Assembly (NCBI RefSeq): GCF_025465275.1
Contig: NZ_JAODNK010000084.1
Coordinates: 1-64,000 of the forward strand
Direction of reading: 5' to 3'
Length of the DNA stretch: 64,000 bases
Source: Nocardia sp.
GTDB taxonomy: Bacteria; Actinomycetota; Actinomycetes; Mycobacteriales; Mycobacteriaceae
Under the pieces are notes generated by a model that was given only the letters and a program-made list of their open reading frames with translations, was not told the DNA's origin and ran no database searches. The position numbers and the translations under genes were made by a program. Positions 32,056 to 40,996 of this stretch are shown in pieces. Position 1 is the first letter of the stretch. The number at the start of each line of letters is the position of its first letter.

Positions 32056-34517
32056 CACAGACAGTCAACTCCAATACCAGCGATGTGACGCCCACCGATA
32101 TGGTGAGCGTAATCATCGACGGCACAACGGTTTCGGTGCCCGTCGGGACCTTGGTGATCCGCGCCGCCGAGCTCATCGGCATTCAAATTCCGCGCTTCTG
32201 CGACCACCCGCTGCTCGACCCGGTCGGCGCCTGCCGGCAGTGCCTGGTCGATGTGGAGGGGCAGCGCAAGCCTGTCGCCTCCTGCACGCAGACGGTCAGC
32301 GAGGGCATGGTCATCCATACCCAGCTGTCCTCCCCCGCCGCCGCCAAGGCGCAGGAGGGCGTGATGGAGCTGCTGCTCATCAATCACCCTCTGGACTGCC
32401 CGGTATGCGACAAGGGCGGCGAATGCCCGCTGCAGAACCAGGCCATGTCCTCCGGTCGTGCCGAATCGCGATTCGATGGCGAGAAGCGCACCTACCCCAA
32501 GCCGATTCCGCTCTCCTCGGCCATTCTGCTGGATCGGGAACGCTGCGTGCTCTGTGCCCGCTGCACCCGCTTCTCGCAGCAGGTGGCCGGTGATCCGTTC
32601 ATCGAGCTGATGGATCGTGGTGCGCTGCAGCAGGTCGGCATCGCTGCCGGGGAGCCGATGGACTCCTACTTCTCCGGCAATACCGTGCAGATCTGCCCGG
32701 TGGGCGCGCTCACCGGCAGCACCTACCGATTCCGGGCCCGGCCCTTCGACCTGGTGTCCAGCCCCGCCGTCTGCGAGCACTGCGCTTCCGGATGTGCGCA
32801 GCGCACCGATCACCGCCGCGGCAAGGTCATGCGCCGGCTCGCCGGTGACGATCCGCAGGTCAATGAGGAATGGAACTGCGACAAGGGACGATTCGCATTC
32901 CAGTACGCCACCGAGCGGGATCGGCTCACCACCCCGCTGGTGCGCACCTGGGACGGGACGCTGCAGCCCGCCTCGTGGTCGGAGGCCATCACGGCCGCCG
33001 CGCGCGGGCTGGCCGCTGCGCACGGCAATGCCGGTGTGCTGGTCGGCGGTCGCGTCACCATGGAGGACGCCTACGCGTACTCCAAGTTCGCGCGAGTTGC
33101 CCTCGATACCAATGACATCGACTTCCGCTCCCGCGAGCACTCCGCGGAGGAGGCCGACTTCCTCGCGGCTCGCATTGCGGGCCAGGGCATCACCGTCGAC
33201 TACGCGGCGCTGGAGCGTGCGCCGATCGTGCTGTTCGCCGGATTCGAGGCTGAAGAAGAGTCGCCGATGATCTACCTGCGGCTGCGTAAGGCCGCTCGCA
33301 AGAACGGCACCGAGATCTACTCGCTCGCGCCGTACACCACGCGCGGCCTGCAGCGTATGAACGGCGTCCTGCTGCCGACCGCGCCCGGTGCCGAGGCGTA
33401 TCTCATGGAAGCCATCCGCACGGGTGATTCCACCGCTGTCGCAATCGCTCCCGGTCATCTGCAGCACGTCGCCACCATGCTGCGCGAGCCCGGTGCGCTC
33501 ATCATCGTCGGTGAGCGGCTCGGTGGCATCCCCGGCGGTCTGTCGGCGGCTGCCCGGCTGTCCGATGACACCGGCGCCGGGCTGGCGTGGATCCCGCGTC
33601 GTGCCGGTGAACGTGGCGCGCTCGAAGCGGGTGCACTTCCAGTGGTGTTGCCGGGTGGTCGTCCGGTCGCTGATCCTGTTGCACGCCAGCAGGTGCGCAA
33701 TGCGTGGGGTGTCAGCGAGCTACCGACGACTCCGGGTCGCGACACCGCCGCCATTCTGGCCGCCGCCCCGACGCTGGGCGCACTGCTCATCGGCGGCGTG
33801 GAGGTCGGCGATATGCCCGACCCGCATGCCGCGCTCACCGCCATCGATGCCGCCAGTTTCGTTGTGAGCCTGGAACTTCGGGCCAGCGATATCAGCGAGC
33901 GCGCCGATGTCGTCTTCCCGGTAGCCTCGGCCATGGAGAAGGCGGGCACCTTCCTCACCTGGGAGGGCCGGCACCGGCAATTCGATGCGGCACTGCGGGA
34001 TTCGACCGTGCGCCGGGAGTCCGCGCCGATGCCCGAACACCGCGTGCTCGATGCCATTGCCCAGGAGATGGGTGTGCGGCTCGGTCTGCCCGATGTGGCA
34101 AGTGCCCGAGCCGAATTGGCGGATATGGGTGCGTGGGACGGTCCGGCCGCCGCCACCCCCGCGCTGCCACCGCAACCGCTCGCGCAGGCAGTCTCCGGCA
34201 CCGCCGTGCTCTCCGCCTGGCGCATGCTCATCGACCGCGGCCGCCTGCAGGACGGTGAACCCAATCTGGCCGGCACCGCCCGCCCGCCGGTGGTACGGCT
34301 CTCGCACGATACCGCCGCCGAAATCGGCGCCACCACAGGCGATCCGGTGACGGTCGGTAATGATCACGGCCATATCACCCTGCCCTTGGTCATCACCGAG
34401 ATGCCGGACCGGGTCGTGTGGCTGCCCATGAATTCCCCGGGGGCCGATGTGCTGGTGCAGCTCGGCACCACGCCCGGCCACCTCGTGCGCATCCGTCGGG
34501 AGGACCACCGTGAGTGA
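32052..34517 (+). CDS. nuoG: NADH-quinone oxidoreductase subunit G
   Basis: An 821-residue subunit (75-kDa type) holding several iron-sulfur clusters. The N-terminal ferredoxin domain binds [2Fe-2S] through CDHPLLDPVGACRQC. CPVCDKGGECPLQN and CVLCARCTRF with a later Cys supply N4 and N5. A further set, CEHCASGC, plus a cysteine in WNCDKGRF matches the N7 ligands found in bacterial NuoG but lost in mitochondria. The remaining two thirds is a molybdopterin-oxidoreductase-like domain without cofactor. Its TGA overlaps the nuoH reading frame by eight bases. Confidence 0.96.
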   Translation: MTQTVNSNTSDVTPTDMVSVIIDGTTVSVPVGTLVIRAAELIGIQIPRFCDHPLLDPVGACRQCLVDVEGQRKPVASCTQTVSEGMVIHTQLSSPAAAKAQEGVMELLLINHPLDCPVCDKGGECPLQNQAMSSGRAESRFDGEKRTYPKPIPLSSAILLDRERCVLCARCTRFSQQVAGDPFIELMDRGALQQVGIAAGEPMDSYFSGNTVQICPVGALTGSTYRFRARPFDLVSSPAVCEHCASGCAQRTDHRRGKVMRRLAGDDPQVNEEWNCDKGRFAFQYATERDRLTTPLVRTWDGTLQPASWSEAITAAARGLAAAHGNAGVLVGGRVTMEDAYAYSKFARVALDTNDIDFRSREHSAEEADFLAARIAGQGITVDYAALERAPIVLFAGFEAEEESPMIYLRLRKAARKNGTEIYSLAPYTTRGLQRMNGVLLPTAPGAEAYLMEAIRTGDSTAVAIAPGHLQHVATMLREPGALIIVGERLGGIPGGLSAAARLSDDTGAGLAWIPRRAGERGALEAGALPVVLPGGRPVADPVARQQVRNAWGVSELPTTPGRDTAAILAAAPTLGALLIGGVEVGDMPDPHAALTAIDAASFVVSLELRASDISERADVVFPVASAMEKAGTFLTWEGRHRQFDAALRDSTVRRESAPMPEHRVLDAIAQEMGVRLGLPDVASARAELADMGAWDGPAAATPALPPQPLAQAVSGTAVLSAWRMLIDRGRLQDGEPNLAGTARPPVVRLSHDTAAEIGATTGDPVTVGNDHGHITLPLVITEMPDRVVWLPMNSPGADVLVQLGTTPGHLVRIRREDHRE

Positions 34518-36378
34518 TCTGGCTGTATCCATTTTGGCCGTCAGGGGGCCCTCCGTGGTGACGCAGGCAAGCACTGGGGGGTGGAGCGGCGCCTCCGGGC
34601 CTGACCTGACGGCCGTGTTCGGCCACGATCCGTGGTGGCTGGTGCTGATCAAATCCGTCGGCATCTTCATCTTCCTGCTGCTCATCCCGATGCTGGCGGT
34701 GTACGCGGAGCGAAAGATCGTGGCGTTCATGCAGATGCGCGTCGGCCCCAATCGGGTCGGCCCGCGCGGGAGTCTGCAGTCCATTGCCGACGGCGTGAAG
34801 ATGCTCCTCAAAGAGGACATCATCCCGACCATCGTGGACAAGCCCATCTTCGTTCTGGCGCCGGTCATTGCGCTGATTCCGGCCGTGATGGCGTTCGCGG
34901 TGATTCCGTTCGGTCCCGAGGTCTCCATGTTCGGGCACCGCACGCCGTTGCAGCTGACGGATATGCCGGTGGGTGTGCTCTACATCCTGGCAATGGCCTC
35001 GGTGGGCGTGTACGGAATCGTGCTGGCGGGCTGGTCTTCCGGCTCCACCTACCCACTGCTGGGCGGGCTGCGCTCCACCGCACAGGTCATCTCCTACGAG
35101 ATCGCCATGGCGCTGTGTTTCGCGGCGGTCTTCCTGCTCTCGGGCAGTATGGCCACCTCGGACATCGTGCGGGCGCAGTTCGGCACCTGGTACGTCTTCC
35201 TACTGCTGCCGTCGTTCCTCATCTACGCGGTGTCCATGGTCGGCGAGACCAACCGCGCGCCCTTCGACCTGCCCGAGGCCGAGGGCGAGCTGGTCGGCGG
35301 TTTCCACACCGAGTACTCCTCGCTGAAGTTCGCCATGTTCATGATGGCCGAATACATCAATATGGCAACGGTTTCCGCGCTGGCCACCACGCTGTTCTTC
35401 GGTGGCTGGCACGCACCGTTCCCGATCAGCCTGTGGGCGGGCGCCAACCACGGCTGGTGGCCCATGATCTGGTTCGTCGCCAAGGTGTGGACGTTCCTGT
35501 TCGTCTTCATCTGGTTGCGCGGCACGCTGCCGCGACTGCGCTACGACCAATTCATGAATCTCGGCTGGAAGCTGCTGATTCCGGTCTCGCTGGCCTGGGT
35601 CATGTTCGTGGCGACGCTGCGGGCACTGCAGAACGAGGGCATTCACGTCCAGACGCCGGGCATGGTCATCGGCGGCCTCGTGGTCGCCGGAGTGATGATC
35701 GGCATGGTGCTGCGCGCCGGGCATGCGGGTGACGATCGCTCCAAGGCCGCACCGGATGCTGATGCGACCCGGATGTATTCGGACTTCCCGGTGCCGCCCA
35801 TGCCGGCCGAGCCGATGGCCCCGACACCGAAATCCGGTCTGCTGGAACCCCTCGGCGGGTTCTACGTCACCGCGGCCACCATGTTCAAGAAGCCGAACAC
35901 CGAGATGTACCCGGAGGTCAAGACGCCGACGGCGCCGCGCTACCACGGTAGGCACCAGCTCAATCGGCATCCGGACGGGCTGGAGAAGTGCATCGGCTGC
36001 GAGCTGTGCGCCTGGGCCTGTCCGGCCGACGCCATCTACGTGGAGGGCGCGGACAACACCGAGGAGGCGCGCTTCTCACCCGGTGAACGCTACGGCGAGG
36101 TCTATCAGATCAATTACCTGCGCTGCATCGGCTGCGGTCTGTGCATCGAGGCCTGCCCGACCCGGGCGCTGACCATGACCAACGAATACGAGATGGCCGA
36201 TGACAATCGCGCCGATCTGATCCTCGAGAAGCGGGACCTGCTCGCACCCATGGCACCGGGGATGCAGCCCGCACCGCACGCCATGTATCCGGGCGCGGAC
36301 GAGGGCACCTACTACCGCGGTGAAGTCCCCGGCGCGGCAACCGAACTCGCGGGAGTCGAAGGAGGGGCGAAGCGATGA
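34510..36378 (+). CDS. nuoHI: Fused NADH-quinone oxidoreductase subunits H and I
   Basis: One uninterrupted 622-codon frame. Residues about 35-405 are NuoH, the membrane subunit at the quinone entrance (LAVYAERKIVAFMQMRVGPNRVGP, GHRTPLQLTDMPVGVLYI, GETNRAPFDLPEAEGELVGG). A Pro/Asp/Met-rich linker, about 406-445, leads into NuoI, the two-[4Fe-4S] ferredoxin-like subunit with CIGCELCAWACP (from about residue 494) and CIGCGLCIEACP (from about 539). In most bacteria these are separate genes. There is no stop between them; internal ATGs at 35773-35818 could allow separate NuoI, but none has a convincing ribosome site. The GTG at 34510 overlaps nuoG, so the exact N-terminus is uncertain. Confidence 0.9.
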   Translation: MSDLAVSILAVRGPSVVTQASTGGWSGASGPDLTAVFGHDPWWLVLIKSVGIFIFLLLIPMLAVYAERKIVAFMQMRVGPNRVGPRGSLQSIADGVKMLLKEDIIPTIVDKPIFVLAPVIALIPAVMAFAVIPFGPEVSMFGHRTPLQLTDMPVGVLYILAMASVGVYGIVLAGWSSGSTYPLLGGLRSTAQVISYEIAMALCFAAVFLLSGSMATSDIVRAQFGTWYVFLLLPSFLIYAVSMVGETNRAPFDLPEAEGELVGGFHTEYSSLKFAMFMMAEYINMATVSALATTLFFGGWHAPFPISLWAGANHGWWPMIWFVAKVWTFLFVFIWLRGTLPRLRYDQFMNLGWKLLIPVSLAWVMFVATLRALQNEGIHVQTPGMVIGGLVVAGVMIGMVLRAGHAGDDRSKAAPDADATRMYSDFPVPPMPAEPMAPTPKSGLLEPLGGFYVTAATMFKKPNTEMYPEVKTPTAPRYHGRHQLNRHPDGLEKCIGCELCAWACPADAIYVEGADNTEEARFSPGERYGEVYQINYLRCIGCGLCIEACPTRALTMTNEYEMADDNRADLILEKRDLLAPMAPGMQPAPHAMYPGADEGTYYRGEVPGAATELAGVEGGAKR

Positions 36379-37196
36379 ACGGCGGCCTCTACGCCCAACC
36401 GGCACAGCAACTGATCACGCACACCTCCACCGGTGAGGCCGTGCAGTTCTGGATTCTGGCCGTGGTCGCGGTGGTCGGCGCGCTGGGCATGGTGTGCGCA
36501 CGCAAGGCCGTGCACTCCGCGCTCTGCTTGGCGGCCACCATGATTACGCTCTCGGCCTTCTATATCGCCCAGAGCGCGCTGTTCCTGGGCATCGTGCAGA
36601 TCGTCGTCTACACCGGCGCGGTCATGATGCTTTTCCTGTTCGTGCTGATGCTGGTCGGCGTCGACTCGCAGGAGTCATTACGAGAGACCTTGCGCGGGCA
36701 GCGCATCGCGGTGATCGTCGTCGGTGTCGGGTTCGGCATGCTGATCATTGCGGCCCTCGCGCGCGGCATGAAGTCCACCAGCGTCGCCGCTACCGGCCCT
36801 GGGCTGGGCGGTAAGGACACCATCGGGGCGCTCGCAGAACTCATCTTCGTGCGCTACGTGTGGGCGTTCGAACTGACCGGCGCGCTGCTCATCACCGCCA
36901 CCCTCGGCGCCATGGTGCTCGCGCACCGGGAGAAATTCGGCCCGCGCACCGATCAGCGTGAACTGTCCAAACAGCGGTTCCGGGAAGGCACGCGGGTCAC
37001 ACCGCTGCCGACGCCCGGCGTGTACGCCCGCCACAATGCCGTCGACGCACCGGCGCGATTGCCGGACGGCTCCTTCGAGGAGCTGTCGGTCAGTTCCATT
37101 CTGCGGCATCGCCGCAACCGCGCCCATGAGGAAGCGGTGGTGCGCACGGTCGGCAGTGGTAGCGGCGACGACTCATCAGAGGAAGGCTTGCGGTGA
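36375..37196 (+). CDS. nuoJ: NADH-quinone oxidoreductase subunit J
   Basis: A 273-residue membrane subunit. Five helices occupy roughly the first 180 residues, with the conserved VCARKAVHSALCLAATMITLS and IVQIVVYTGAVMMLFLFVLML segments (the third-helix pi-bulge region). Beyond residue 190 comes a long cytosolic tail rich in Arg, Ser and Asp, typical of actinobacterial NuoJ. It overlaps the nuoHI stop by four bases (ATGA) and nuoK by four (GTGA). Confidence 0.95.
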   Translation: MNGGLYAQPAQQLITHTSTGEAVQFWILAVVAVVGALGMVCARKAVHSALCLAATMITLSAFYIAQSALFLGIVQIVVYTGAVMMLFLFVLMLVGVDSQESLRETLRGQRIAVIVVGVGFGMLIIAALARGMKSTSVAATGPGLGGKDTIGALAELIFVRYVWAFELTGALLITATLGAMVLAHREKFGPRTDQRELSKQRFREGTRVTPLPTPGVYARHNAVDAPARLPDGSFEELSVSSILRHRRNRAHEEAVVRTVGSGSGDDSSEEGLR

Positions 37197-37492
37197 ACCC
37201 GGACAACTATCTGTATCTCTCCGCCCTGCTCTTCACGATCGGCGCGGCCGGAGTGCTGGTGCGGCGCAATGCGATCGTCGTATTCATGTGCATCGAGCTC
37301 ATGCTCAATGCGGTGAACCTGGCGTTTGTCACCTTCGCCCGGCTGCACGCCAATCTGGACGGGCAGGTGTTCGCCTTCTTCACCATGGTGGTCGCGGCCG
37401 CCGAGGTCGTGGTCGGCCTGGCCATCATCATGACCATCTTCCGTGCCCGCCGCTCGACCTCGGTCGACGACGCAAGTCTGCTGCGGTACTGA
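37193..37492 (+). CDS. nuoK: NADH-quinone oxidoreductase subunit K
   Basis: A 99-residue three-helix subunit related to MrpC. The two functionally critical membrane glutamates are visible in VFMCIELMLNAVNL and MVVAAAEVVVGLAIIM. The length is standard for the family. It helps link electron transfer to proton pumping. nuoL starts one base after its stop. Confidence 0.97.
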   Translation: MNPDNYLYLSALLFTIGAAGVLVRRNAIVVFMCIELMLNAVNLAFVTFARLHANLDGQVFAFFTMVVAAAEVVVGLAIIMTIFRARRSTSVDDASLLRY

Positions 37493-37493
37493 T

Positions 37494-39383
37494 ATGACTA
37501 CCGCACAGATGATGCTGTGGCTGCTGCCGGCGCTGCCCCTCGGCGGCGCCGTATTCCTGCTGCTGCTGGGACGAGTCAGCGATAAGTGGGGACACTGGGT
37601 CGGCGCCGCGCTGGCGCTCGGATCCTTCGGTATTGCGGCATGGGCGTTCTCGGCCATGCTGGACCGGCCCGATTCCGCTCGCGCCGTGCACTACAACCTG
37701 TTCAGCTGGGTGCCGGTCACCGGGTTCAAGGTTGATGCTGCACTGCAATTGGATCAGCTGTCGATGTGCTTCGCGCTGCTGATCACCGGCGTCGGGTCGC
37801 TGATCCACATCTATTCGATCGGCTATATGGCCCACGATGAGGGACGGCGGCGGTTCTTCGCCTACCTCAATCTGTTCCTGGCGGCCATGCTGGTGCTGGT
37901 TCTCGCGGACAACTTCCTGGTGCTGTACCTCGGCTGGGAAGGTGTGGGTCTGGCGTCCTATCTGCTGATCGGGTTCTGGTACCACAAGCCTTCTGCCGCA
38001 ACGGCTGCCAAGAAGGCGTTCGTGGTCAACCGGGTCGGTGATATGGGTCTGGCGATCGCGCTCATGATCATGTTCGCGACGTTCGGCAGCATCGACTTCC
38101 GGACGGTGTTCGGGGCGGCGAGCCAGGCGAGCAGTGGAACCCTCACTGCCATCGGGCTTCTCCTGCTGCTCGGCGCGTGCGGTAAGTCGGCACAGGTGCC
38201 GCTGCAGGCCTGGCTCGGGGATGCGATGGAAGGCCCGACTCCGGTGTCGGCGCTCATCCACGCGGCGACCATGGTCACCGCCGGTGTGTATTTGATCGCG
38301 CGCTCGAACCCGATCTTCGATCTGGCACCCGGCGCACAGGCCGCGGTCATGGCGGTCGGTGCGATCACGCTGCTCTACGGCGCGATCATCGGCTGCGCCA
38401 AGGACGACATCAAGAAGGCGCTCGCCGCCTCGACGATGAGTCAGATCGGCTACATGATCCTGGCGGCGGGGCTCGGCCCGGTCGGATATGCCGCGGCCAT
38501 CATGCATTTGCTGACGCACGGGTTCTTCAAGGCCGGACTGTTCCTCGGTGCGGGTTCGGTCATGCACGCCATGGACGACGAGACCGATATGCGGCGGTAC
38601 GGCGGGCTGCGCAAGCTGCTGCCGATCACCTACGTCACTTTCGGACTCGGGTACCTCGCCATCCTCGGGGTGCCGCCCTTCGCGGGGTTCTGGTCCAAGG
38701 ACCGGATTATCGAAGCCGCGTTCACGCACGGCGGAGCCGGTGGCATCATCACTGGACTCGCGGCGCTGGCCGGTGCGGGCATCACCGCGTTCTACATGAC
38801 ACGGGTCATGCTGCTCACCTTCTTCGGTGAGAAGCGCTGGAAGGAAGGTGTGCAGCCGCACGAGTCGCCCGCCTCCATGACCGGTCCGATGATTCTGCTG
38901 GCGATCGGTTCCGTCACCTCCGGCGCGTTGCTGGCTTACGGTTCCTCGCTGCAGAATTGGCTGGCGCCAGTGGTCGGCACGCATCATGGTGAGCCGATCA
39001 TCCCCGTGTGGGCGATCACCTTCTTCGCCTTGGCCGTGGTGGCCGCGGGCGCGTGGGTGGCCTACGACCAGTACGCGTCCCATCCGATTCCGGAAATCGC
39101 CCCGGAGGGAACGGCTCTCACCCAGGCGGCCCGCCGCGACCTCTACGGTGACGCGTTCAACGAAGGTGCGTTCATGCGACCCGGTCAGCATCTGACCCGT
39201 TCGCTGGTCTTCGTCGACAATCGCGGTATCGACGGCCTGGTCAATACCACCGCCGCCATGATCGGCGGGCTGTCCGGCCGAGTCCGGCGGCTGCAAACCG
39301 GTTTCGTGCGCTCGTACGCCCTGTCCATGTTCACCGGCGCGGCACTGGTGGCCGCCGCCCTGCTGGCGGTGAGGTTGTTTTGA
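37494..39383 (+). CDS. nuoL: NADH-quinone oxidoreductase subunit L
   Basis: A 629-residue antiporter-like proton channel at the distal end of the membrane arm, with about 16 helices. Landmarks include LVLYLGWEGVGLASYLLIGFW, the lysine- and glutamate-bearing half-channel helices, and QVPLQAWLGDAMEGPTPVSALIHAATMVTAGVYL, the most conserved segment. The C-terminal part carries the long amphipathic helix HL and final anchor helix (MFTGAALVAAALLAVRLF). Start ATG 37494 is chosen one base after the nuoK stop; the nuoM TTG overlaps its TGA. Confidence 0.96.
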   Translation: MTTAQMMLWLLPALPLGGAVFLLLLGRVSDKWGHWVGAALALGSFGIAAWAFSAMLDRPDSARAVHYNLFSWVPVTGFKVDAALQLDQLSMCFALLITGVGSLIHIYSIGYMAHDEGRRRFFAYLNLFLAAMLVLVLADNFLVLYLGWEGVGLASYLLIGFWYHKPSAATAAKKAFVVNRVGDMGLAIALMIMFATFGSIDFRTVFGAASQASSGTLTAIGLLLLLGACGKSAQVPLQAWLGDAMEGPTPVSALIHAATMVTAGVYLIARSNPIFDLAPGAQAAVMAVGAITLLYGAIIGCAKDDIKKALAASTMSQIGYMILAAGLGPVGYAAAIMHLLTHGFFKAGLFLGAGSVMHAMDDETDMRRYGGLRKLLPITYVTFGLGYLAILGVPPFAGFWSKDRIIEAAFTHGGAGGIITGLAALAGAGITAFYMTRVMLLTFFGEKRWKEGVQPHESPASMTGPMILLAIGSVTSGALLAYGSSLQNWLAPVVGTHHGEPIIPVWAITFFALAVVAAGAWVAYDQYASHPIPEIAPEGTALTQAARRDLYGDAFNEGAFMRPGQHLTRSLVFVDNRGIDGLVNTTAAMIGGLSGRVRRLQTGFVRSYALSMFTGAALVAAALLAVRLF

Positions 39384-40996
39384 GTGACTTTCCCTGGCTG
39401 ACAATGCTGTGGGCGGTGCCCATGGTGGGGGCCGCGCTCGTACTGTTCTTCCCGTCCGCCTGGCGCAGTGGGGCGCGAATCTTCGCGCTGCTGGTGTCGC
39501 TGGGGACGCTCGGGATTGCCATCTGGCTGGCTACGCAGTTCAAAACCGGTGGGGCGCAGTATCAATTCGTGGAAGCGCGGGAGTGGATTCCGGCCTTCGG
39601 GGCCGGATACACGCTCGGCATCGACGGCATCGCACTGGTGCTGGTGCTGCTCACCGCGGGGCTCATGCCGCTGCTCATCCTGGCCGGCTGGCAGGACGAG
39701 CGGGAGGTCGGCAATGGTCCGCGCGTCGCGCACTACTACGTGGCGCTCATGCTCGTCGTGGAAGCCATGGTGCTGATCTCGTTCACCGCCTTGGACATTC
39801 TGCTGTTCTACGTGTTCTTCGAGGTCATGCTCATCCCGATGTACTTCCTCATCGGCGGGTTCGGGCCACGCAGCGGGGATCCGGGTATGCGGGCCCAGCG
39901 GTCGCGGGCGGCGGTGAAGTTCCTGCTGTACAACCTGTTCGGCGGGCTCATCATGCTGGCGGCGGTCATCGGGCTGTATGTGCTGACCGCACGGGAGAAG
40001 CTCGGGACGAACGGGGCCGGGACCTTCGATTTCCGGGCCGTGATGCACGCCGCCAACTCGGGGCAGCTGGGCGCGACGCCTGCGGTGCTCAACGCGCTGT
40101 TCCTCGGATTCATGTTCGCCTTCGCGGTGAAAGCGCCCCTGTGGCCATTGCACACGTGGTTGCCGGATGCGGCCGTGGCCGCAACGCCCTCCAGTGCGGT
40201 GCTCATGATGGCGGTTGTCGACAAGGTCGGGACCTTCGGCATGCTGCGCTACTGCCTGCTGCTGTTCCCCTCCGCCACAGCGACTTACGCGCCTTTCATC
40301 AGTGTGCTCGCGGTGATCGGCATTATTTACGGGGCGCTACTGGCCATCGGGCAGACCGATGTCATGCGGCTCATCGCCTACACCTCGATCTCGCATTTCG
40401 GCTTCATCATTCTCGGCATCTTCGCGCTCACCACGCAGGGCGGGACCGGGGCGACGCTGTACATGGTCAATCACGGGATCTCGACTGCGGCGCTGTTCCT
40501 CATTGCGGGATTCCTGGTGTCGCGCAGGGGAAGCCGGCTCATTGCCGCGTACGGCGGGGTGCAGAAGGTTGCGCCGATTCTGGCGGGCACCTTCTTCATC
40601 TCCGGACTGGCGACGCTCTCGATGCCGGGGCTCGCACCGTTCATCAGTGAATTCCTGGTGCTGATCGGCACATTCACGCGGTACCCGGTGGCGGCGATAT
40701 TGGCGGCCAGCGCGCTGGTGCTCGCGGCGCTGTACGTGCTGTGGATGTACCAGCGGATGATGACCGGGCCGGTCAAGGAGGGCAACGAGCGGCTCTACGA
40801 CCTGCTGCCACGGGAAATGGTGGTAGTCGTCCCGCTCATCGCGGCGCTGCTGTTCCTCGGCGCGTACCCGAAACCCGTTCTGGACCGCATCGATCCGGCG
40901 GTGGCACGCACGCTCGACACCATCGGACAGCACGATCCGGCACCGGCCGTGAAGCCGGAGGCCGCACAGACACCTAGCGGAGGTGCTCACAAGTGA
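39380..40996 (+). CDS. nuoM: NADH-quinone oxidoreductase subunit M
   Basis: A 538-residue antiporter-like proton-pumping subunit, with about 14 helices. LFYVFFEVMLIPMYFLIGGFG contains the essential membrane glutamate. FAFAVKAPLWPLHTWLPDAAVAATPSSAVLMMAVVDKVGTFGMLRY is the family core, seen in order. A TTG start at 39380 overlaps the nuoL TGA (TTGA); no ATG or GTG is available in frame nearby. The C-terminus is a Pro/Ala-rich cytosolic tail. Confidence 0.96.
   Translation: MSDFPWLTMLWAVPMVGAALVLFFPSAWRSGARIFALLVSLGTLGIAIWLATQFKTGGAQYQFVEAREWIPAFGAGYTLGIDGIALVLVLLTAGLMPLLILAGWQDEREVGNGPRVAHYYVALMLVVEAMVLISFTALDILLFYVFFEVMLIPMYFLIGGFGPRSGDPGMRAQRSRAAVKFLLYNLFGGLIMLAAVIGLYVLTAREKLGTNGAGTFDFRAVMHAANSGQLGATPAVLNALFLGFMFAFAVKAPLWPLHTWLPDAAVAATPSSAVLMMAVVDKVGTFGMLRYCLLLFPSATATYAPFISVLAVIGIIYGALLAIGQTDVMRLIAYTSISHFGFIILGIFALTTQGGTGATLYMVNHGISTAALFLIAGFLVSRRGSRLIAAYGGVQKVAPILAGTFFISGLATLSMPGLAPFISEFLVLIGTFTRYPVAAILAASALVLAALYVLWMYQRMMTGPVKEGNERLYDLLPREMVVVVPLIAALLFLGAYPKPVLDRIDPAVARTLDTIGQHDPAPAVKPEAAQTPSGGAHK

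Noticed and set aside
30637..32058. 473-residue minus-strand ORF across nuoF
   Set aside because: Antisense to the complete nuoF frame with all its cluster motifs; GC-codon bias creates long shadow frames in this DNA.
37428..39404. 658-residue minus-strand ORF across nuoL
   Set aside because: It is a shadow of the real nuoL frame, with Arg/Asp/His-rich composition and no recognisable domain.
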